Shown piece after piece: positions 41,106 through 50,100 of a stretch of 64,000 nucleotides of DNA. Source of the stretch: Dendrosporobacter quercicolus. Lineage in GTDB: Bacteria > Bacillota > Negativicutes > DSM-1736 > Dendrosporobacteraceae. The translations under genes were made by a program, and so were the position numbers. The stretch's first letter is position 1, and each line of letters starts with the position of its first letter. The notes beneath the pieces were generated by a model. The model did not search any database and was not told the origin of the DNA. It saw only the letters and a list, made by a program, of their open reading frames with translations. Location: the NCBI RefSeq assembly GCF_900104455.1, contig NZ_FNHB01000001.1:992001-1056000 (forward strand). The letters run 5' to 3'.

Positions 41106-44100
41106 CTTTTCCGGTGCTGCAACGGCAGCCTCCCGGACCGGCAGCCGGCCTGCGTTTACCCCGGACGGCGCGGCAAGCTGGTCAGTCAGGCGCGGCGCTT
41201 GCTCGCCAAGGCCGGTCCACCGCGCGCAAGCTGTACGGTGGTCGGCAATAAGGTATTCGGCTAAAGCGGCCAGGGTTTGGTATTCATAAAACAAGGTTTT
41301 GGACAATTCGCCAAAAACACCGCCAAGTTTTCGGTTGATCCTGGTAATCATCATTGAATCAATCCCATAGGCTTCCAGCGGTTCGTTCTCATCTATCCCA
41401 CCCACACTCAGCTTGGTAATTTCACCAAATAGGACTTTCAGCTGATAGAGCGTTTTCTCCCGCAACAGTCCCGCCTCCAGCGGAATAAAGACGGTTTGCG
41501 CCGGCGGAGCAGGCGCCTGCAGAAGCGCGTCTGTCAGGAACGCTTGCAGCCTGGACCGTTCCCCTGCCGCCACCATCACCTGATCCCGTCCGGCGGCTAA
41601 GCCCTGATAAAAGGCCCGGATGCCGGCCGGCGTCTCCATAGCGGCCAGCCCGGTGCTTTGCCGCAGCAGCTGTTCGGTTTCCCTGTCAATACGCATCCCA
41701 CCCTCCTGCCATAACGGCCAGTTGATTGAGAGGGTCGGACCCTTACGTTGTCCGGCGGCTGCCAAAGCATTGCGATACCTGGCGTAAGCGTCCATAAAAG
41801 CGTTGGCGGCGGCATAGTCGGCCTGACCGGTATTGCCCAGCACGCCGGCTATTGAGGAAAAGAACACGATAAAGTCCAGCGGCAGTTCCTTGCTTGCCAG
41901 ATCCAGGTTCACCAGGCCGGTAACCTTGGGGGCCAGCACGGCCTCAAGTTCATCCCTGGTTTTCTTGAGAATAAAGCTGTCCTTAATCACGCCCGCACAA
42001 TGGATAATGCCATGAAGCCCGCCAAACCTCGCTTGAATACTTTCAATTAAACCGCCGACCGCTGCCCTGTGCGTAACATCGACCGCTTGGTATTCGGCCC
42101 GGGCGCCCAAGGCCGTCAATTCATTCAGCCGGGCTTGCTTGTCCGCCCCCAGCGGGGACCGTCCCGTAAGAATTAATGTTGCGCCGTTGACCTGCCGGGC
42201 AATTTCTTTGGCAAAAATCAGTCCCAAACCGCCGGTTCCGCCGGTAATTAAATAGATGCCCCCGTTCCGCCAGGGATCTGCTTCCGCGGGTGGTTCAAGC
42301 GCACGCCACCTGGCGAGCAGCCGTTTGCCGTCTTTATAGCGGATATATTCCTCCTGCGGAATTTGGCTGCTTTCCTGCAGGAGCCCAATCATTTTTTCCG
42401 CAGTTGCCTCCGGCTCCACTTCAATCAGCTGGCCGCTGAGTTTTGGATTTTCGATCCTGGCTGTTTTCAATAAGCCGGCTAATCCGGCAAAGAGCTGTCG
42501 TTCTCCTTGGCCGGAAACGACAAGCTGGACCAGCACCCGCCCCTCTTTAAGCAGCCGCTGCAGTTCCTCAAGGACCCGCACGGCATAGGTCTGAAACCGT
42601 TCCGCTATGTCTTTTTGGTCAGACTTTAAGATCAGGCAGCGTATCCCGTGCCGGCCGGCGGCAAGGCTTTGGCCGGCGGCTTCACCCGGCTCACAAAATA
42701 TGGCCAGTTGCTGCTGATGATAAGTGGGGGCTGTGATTTCCCGGGCAATAGCCGCTTCCTGCCAGACAGGCTGAAGCAGCAGCGTTCCTAAAACTCCCGT
42801 CAAGCCGCCCTCGCCTTCCGGCCCGCACGCCGCGGCTTCCTTCTGCCCCGCACTAATATTTTCCTGCTGATCCGCAATCCAATAACGTTCCCCGCCAAAA
42901 GGATAGCCCGGCAGACGAATGCGGCGGGGTCTGGCGTCAGCGTAGATCCTGTTCCAGTCAACAACCAGGCCTTTGACCCAAAGGTCCAGCAATTTATCAT
43001 ATTTTCCGCGTTGGATCCATTTTACAACGGCTTCCTGCAATTCTTCATCTGCGGCAAAAACAGCCAGGGTTTCTTTGTTGCGTTTGAGCTGCCCCCGGTA
43101 CAGTCCCTCTATGCCCGGCTGGCCGGCGATGAACCCTGTTAGTTTTTTTGTTAGTTCTTCACTGGAGTTCACGATGAAGCCTAAGCGCTCTTCCATGGCT
43201 TCCCGGCCTATCTGTAGCGTGTAGGCAATATCCGCCAGGCTTTGGTCGGCCAATTGTCCGTCTTGTATTGCGGCCAGCAATTGCCGGGCTTGCGCCTGGA
43301 GCCGCTCCTCATTCCTGGCCGACAGCACAATGATGGCCGGCTGGCGGGAGTTACCCTCAGCCAAAGGCCGTTCCAGGACCCGCGAAGGATATTCTTCGAT
43401 GACCAAATGGGCATTGGTGCCGCTAAACCCGAAGGAGCTGACGCAAGCCCGTCTCCCAGTACCGCTGGGGGCTTGCCAGGGCTTAAGTTTGCTGTTGATG
43501 TAAAACGGACTGCCGTCCAGGGAAATATGCTCATTAAGGGCTTGATAATGAATGGTAGGCGGCAGCAGGCGGTGTTTTAACGCCAGTAATACTTTGATGG
43601 CCCCGGACACCCCCGCCGCTGTCAGTAAATGTCCGATATTGCTTTTCACTGACCCTAAGGCGCAATAGTTTTTCTCAGTGGTAAACGCCCGGAAGGCTGA
43701 AGTCAGCGCTTCCACTTCAATGGGATCGCCGAGTTTCGTCCCCGTTCCGTGGGCTTCCGCCAGGGAAATGGTCGCCGGATTGATATGAAAGCGTTCATAG
43801 ATTTCTTTTTCCAACGCAGTTTGGGCGTTCGCACTGGGCGCGGTAATGCCATTTGTTTTACCATCCTGATTCATTCCCCAGCCGCGGATGACGCCGTAAA
43901 TCGGGTCCTGATCCCGTATGGCGTCGCCGAGCCGCTTCAATAGCAGCACGCCCACCCCTTCACCGGGAACAAACCCGTTCGCGCGGGCATCAAAGGTAAA
44001 GCAGCGTCCATCCGGCGACAACATGCCGGCTTTGCCGGTCATAATGTGCATCCGGGGTCCAACGATAACGCATACGCCACCCGCCAGGGCCAGATCGCTT

Positions 44101-47100
44101 GTTCCAAGGATCAGGCTGTTGCAAGCTTCCGCGATCGCCACCAGCGAGGAGGAGCAAGCGGTATCTATGGCTAAACAAGGACCTTTTAAGTTTAATAAGT
44201 ACGAGATGCGGGCGCTTAATATGGAAGCCGAACGCCCCATCAGTCCGTGGGCGTTTAACCCCCGGCCCGGGCCGGCCTGCCCGTAATCATTTGTTGCGCA
44301 GCCGGCAAACACGCCGCAGCGGCTGCCGGATAACGCCGCGGGGCTCAAACCGGCGTCCTCAATGCAGTGCCAGCAGCTCTGCAAAAACAACCGTTGCTGC
44401 GGGTCCATCAGTTCCGCTTCCGCCGGCGTAATATTAAAGAATAACGGCTCAAACCTGTCTGCGCCTTCCAGCACGCCCATCCATTTGCAATTGGTTTTGC
44501 CGGGAGCTTCCACATCGGGGTGGTAATAATCGTCCAGAGACCAGCGTGTGGCCGGTACTTCCGAAATGCAATCGCGGCCATCGGCCAGGTTTTGCCAAAA
44601 TTCGTTCAGCGTTCCGGCCTGGGGAAATTGTCCCGCCATGCCGATAACGGCAATTCCTTCCCGGCTTTGCGCCGGGCGTTTTGCCGGCGACACCGGCAAT
44701 GTTGCCGTTACCGCGGGGGTACGCCGTTCACAATTTTGTTTTTGGTCTAACAACCGCCGGATGCAATCCTCGGTTAAATCAATCATGCCTGACTGCTCGT
44801 GACTGATGACAACTTTACCGATATGCCGCCCCTGCCCTACGTATTCAAAGGCTTCTTTCATCTGATGAACCGGGTAAATCCGGGAAACTGCCGGCACTAT
44901 TTCCCCCGTTTGCAGCATGGTTGTCATTATCTTAAGCAGTTCCTTTACAGCTAAATCCTCCTGTAAAATTAACCGGCGTAAATCAATGCTGTGAATGGAC
45001 TGGTTCCGGACCAGTTTGGAAAGATCTAGTCTGGGACTGGTTTTCAGGGCATGGACGGCAATTTCCAAATAACGTCCGGAAGAAGCCAGACAATTTAAGC
45101 CCTTTTGGATTAGCTCACCGGACAATGTGTTTAATACAACGTCCACCCCGCGGTTATTGGTTATTTTTTTGATTTCCTGATCGAATTCCGTGGTCTGATA
45201 ATTGATTGTGTAGGGAACTTCCAGTTTTCTAAGGATAGCCAGTTTTTCCGGCTTGCTTGATGTACCGTAGCAAACGCAGCCTTTTAAGCGCGCCAGTTGC
45301 AGGGCCATCAGGCCGCAGCCGCCGGTTGCGGTTTGAATGACGACGTGTTCTTTAGGCGCAAGTTTTCCGATGGTAAAAGCGTAGTAGGCCGTCAGGAATG
45401 CCACCGGCATACTGCAGGCTTCTGCAAAAGAACTATTTTTCGGTTTATGCACGGTATTGGCTGCGGGAACATTCACATAGCCGGCGTGCCCGCCCATTTG
45501 TCCGCCGGTAAGAGCCAGCACTTCATCGCCGACCTCAAATTCCGTCACCTGACTGCCCCGTCCGGTGATAACTCCCGCAACTTCAAAGCCGGGGACGAAG
45601 GGATACTCCGGCATAGTGGGATACAGGCCTTGTACGCACATGATGTCCGGAAAGTTGATTGCGGATGCTTTCACCTGGATCGTAACTTCGGTCCCGGCCG
45701 CTGCCGGCGGCCGCCATTGCCGGAGAGCTAATTCATTTAGGGAATGTACGGTTGAAAGCACCAGACCATAAGGCTCACCCGGCCTGGCAACAGCCGCCTG
45801 CCGAGGCTTTGTCCCGCCACCGGCGGCAGTTTGTCCGTCACCGATTGGCACGCGGGTTATTTCCTGTAGATCAAGCCGCACTGCGGCTTCTACGGGCCTC
45901 GGCGCCGGGCTGCCCGGGAGCGGCAGATTTTGCTTCTCCAGTTCTTTGGCCAGGTAGCTGGAAAACTCGCAAATTGTGGGATAGTCGTAAACTTTGGTTG
46001 CCGGAATGGAAATTTGATACCGTTTATTGACCGCCCTGATCCATTCAACCCCAATAATCGAATCCAGTCCCAAATCAATAAATTTGGCATCCACATCAAC
46101 CTCTTCCCGCGGCATATACAGGGACTGAGCCAGGCTTTCCTGCAGCTCCGCCTGCAATGCTTGCAGCGGGATGGCGGCAACCGCCGTTCGAACCTGCGCC
46201 GCCGCCGGCACGTCCCCGGCGGCGGATTGAGCCTCCCCCGCCGCAATGGCCAAGGCGGCCCCGCCAGCAAGGGGCACGGCAAAATTGTAGGAACTGGCGG
46301 CTGGGTCCGGCCTGACCGGCGGTTGGGCATCATCCGGTAAAGACCGTAATACAATCCCGTTCGGTTTGCCGCCGGCGGATAAGGGCGGGCTGAACTGCCG
46401 CCCGGAGGGGGCAATGCTCTGACAATCAAAAGAATGCGTTGCGGCCGCGGCTCTCCCTTTACCGCATTGTGCTGCGCCTTGAGGCGCCCAATAGCGTTTC
46501 CGGGCAAAAGGATAGGCCGGCAGGCTCAGCCGCCGGGGTTTGGCGTCACGGTAAAGCTTGTTCCAGTCAACCGCCAGTCCCTTGACCCAAAGCTCCAGCA
46601 GTTTGGCGTATTTGCCGCGTTGAATCCATTTTTCAACAGCCTCCCGTAATTCTTCATCCGCGACAAAAACAGCCAGGGCCTCTTTATTGCGTTTGACCTG
46701 ACCCCGGTACAAATTTTCAATTATTTCCAGACCATCGGCAAACGCCGCCAGTTTTTGTTTCAGTTCTTCCACGGAGCCCGCGATTAAGCCCAAACGCTCC
46801 TCCATGGCTTCGCGCCCGACCTGGAGCGTATAAGCGATATCGGCCAGGCTGCTGTCGGAAAACTGTCCTTCCTGTATCGCAGCCAGCAATTGCCGGGCCT
46901 TGGCCTGGAGCTGGTCTTCCTGCCTGGCCGACAGCACAATGATGGCGGGGTTTTGCCTGGTGACGGTGCGTGGCTGCTCCTTGGGGATATACTCGGCGAT
47001 GATGATATGGGCATTGGATCCTCCGGCTCCAAAAGACGAAATGCCCGCAATCCGCGGATACTCTTTGGCGTCTCCGTTGCGCTTAACCACCGGCCGGCTC

Positions 47101-50100
47101 CACTGGGCAAGTTCCTGCTGAACAACAAAGGGCGTATTGCTGAAATCAATGTTGGGGTTCAGTACCTTAGCGTGCAGCGAAGGCGCCAGTTGACCATGCT
47201 GGAGCTGCAGCAGCACTTTCGTCACCCCGGCAATTCCCGCCGCGCTCTCGCAGTGCCCAATATTGGATTTGGCCGAGCCGAGGGCGCAGAACTGTTTATC
47301 TTTCGTGTATTCTTCAAAGGTCTTCGTCAAACCGGCAATTTCAATAGGATCCCCCAAAGAGGTGCCGGTGCCGTGGGCCTCGATATAGCTGATTACGCGG
47401 GGATCGATCCCGGCTTCCTTGATTGCCCGCCGGATGACGCTAGCCTGGGCATTGGGATTGGGGACAGTGTAGCCGTTGGTTTTCCCCCCATGATTGACAG
47501 CCGTTGCTTTAAGAACGCCGTAGATGTGATCCCTGTCGGCAACCGCCTGGACCAGCGGCTTTAACAGTACCGCCCCTACCCCTTCTCCCGGCACATAACC
47601 GTCGCCCCCTTCGCCGAAGCTTTCGCACCGGCCTTTACTCGACACAAACTTGCCCTGGGCGAGAAACAGATATTTGTTGGGATGGATGGAAACATTTACG
47701 CCACCGGCAATTGCCAGCTCGCAGTCGCCCCGCTGCAAACTCTGGCAGGCCAGGTGAATTGCCGTCAGCGAGGAAGAGCACATCGTATCCACAGCCATAC
47801 TTGGTCCATGAAAATTACAAAAATGGGACACCCGGTTGGCGATTGACGACGGATTTCCCCAAAGCGCCAGCGGCCGGCCCTGAATTTGCTCCTGGGCTGC
47901 GTAAAGCTGGTATTCTTCATACATCACTCCTGCAAAAACACCGACATTGCCCTGCATACCGGAGCTTTGATAGCCGCTGAGCGTTTCCCGGGTATAGCCG
48001 GCATCCTCCAGGGTTTCATAAACGCACTCTAAAAACAGGCGTTCCTGCGGGTCCATCAGTTCCGCTTCCCGCGGTGAAATGTTAAAGAACAGCGGATCAA
48101 ACTGGTCCACGCCGCTGAGAAAGCCGCCCCATTTGCTGTAGCTTTTCCCCGGCCTGCTTTTATCTTCATCAAAATACAGGCTGTGATCCCAGCGGCTTGG
48201 GGGAATTTCCGTAATACAATCCTTGCCGTCCCGCAGATTTTTCCAGAACTCGCGGAGATTTTTCGCCTGGGGATAGCGACCGGAAACGCCAATAACGGCA
48301 ATATCCAAAGCCCCGGATTTTGCTTGCGGTGCTTCGCTGCGCCAGGACGTAAAGCGAGACCGCCTGCGGCTGCGAAGGTCTGGCTCCCCGGACTCGTCCA
48401 TAACGACAGGGACGGCGTCCGGCTGCGCTTTTTCTTCAAGCCCCAGTAGTTCCAGCAGCTTACCCGGATAAGCCGCAAGAAAATATCCGGTTAATTCGCC
48501 AATATTCTGGTATTCAAAAAATAGTGTTTTCGACAACGGTCCAAATACCTTCTCTAATTGATCCGTCAATTGCAAAATCATGATCGAATTAATGCCAAAT
48601 TTGTCCAATGGCGCATCGGCTTCGATCCGCTGTACCGGCAGCTTAGTGGCTGCGGAAAGCAATTTTTGGAAATAGTTTACAGCTCTTTCCCGGAGTAAGT
48701 CCGGTTCAACGGATTGCCCCGCTTGCGCTTCCTGCCTTGCCGGGGCTTCCGCCCGGACGTTCGCTGTGGATGGCTGCCCCAAAAATGTCGTCCGGATTTG
48801 TTCGCGATTTCCTTCCAGCACCATGACCTGACTTTCACCGCACCCCAATCCCTGATACAAGGCCTGAATGCCGGTGGCCGTCTGCATGGCGACCAGCCCG
48901 GTTTGCTGCGTCAGCCGCTGCTCTGTCGCCGCGTCGATACGCATGCCGCCTTCCTGCCACAGCGGCCAATTGATAGACAGGGTTTGGCCCCCTCGCTCTT
49001 TTAATGTCACCAAAGTATTGCGATATTCGGCATAAGCATCCATAAAAGCATTGGCGCACGCGTAATCCGCTTGCCCGGCATTGCCAAAGGCTCCTGCTAC
49101 CGATGAAAAGAGGGCAAAGAAGTCCAGACTTTCAGTCTTGCTCGCCTGATCCAGATTGACCAGACCGGTGACTTTCGGCGCCAGTACTGCTTGCAGTTCT
49201 TCCCCGCTTTTCTTGATGAGGAAATTGTCTTTAATCACGCCGGCACTGTGGATGATGCCATGGAGGCCGCCGAAATTCTCCCGGATGGTTTGGATCAAGC
49301 CGACAACCGCTTGCGGTTGGGTCACATCAACCTGTTGATAGACAGCCCGCACGCCTAAAGCCTCCAGTTCTTTCAACTGCGCTTCTTTCACTGCAGGAAG
49401 CGGCGACCGGCCGGCAAGAATCAGGGTCGCGGCCTTGACTTTCCGCGCAATTTCCCGGGCAAACAGAACCCCCAGTCCGCCGGCGCCGCCGGTAATTAAA
49501 TAGACCCCCTGATCTTTCCAGGGGATCGTTTCCGCCAAAGCTTCTATTTCGCTCCAGACAGCAACAGAACGCCTGCCCTCCTGATAGCGGACATGATTAT
49601 CCCCGGGGCTCAGGCTGTTTTCCTGTAGTTTATTGATTATGCTTGCCGCATCATCCTGTAATTCTGCTTCGATCAACTGACCGGTAAACTTCGGGTTTTC
49701 TAATTGCGCCGTTTTTAACAGGCCGGCCAGGCCGGCGAAGAGGCGCTGCTCCCCTTGGCCGGGAACCGCAAGCTGAACCAGCGCCTGTCCGTTTGCTTGT
49801 GTTTTCAGAATGCGGTGAACTTCCTCCAACAGCTGAAGCGCGTAGCTTTGGAACCGTTCCGCGATGCTTTCCCGCTCCGCCTGCAGCGTTATGCAGCGTA
49901 CCCCGTCCATTTCTCTTTCCACGCTGTCCGAATTTATGCCCGCCACTTCACAAAGCATGACCACATGCTGCGTATAGCCAGGAACTGCCGCTGTTTCGGC
50001 AACGGCCTGCTCCTGCCAGCAAGGCTTCAGCAGCAGAGTCCCGGCCTCGGCCGGAAATGCCGGGCCGGTCTCTCTGTCCGGAACCCTTGTTGAAAATCCT

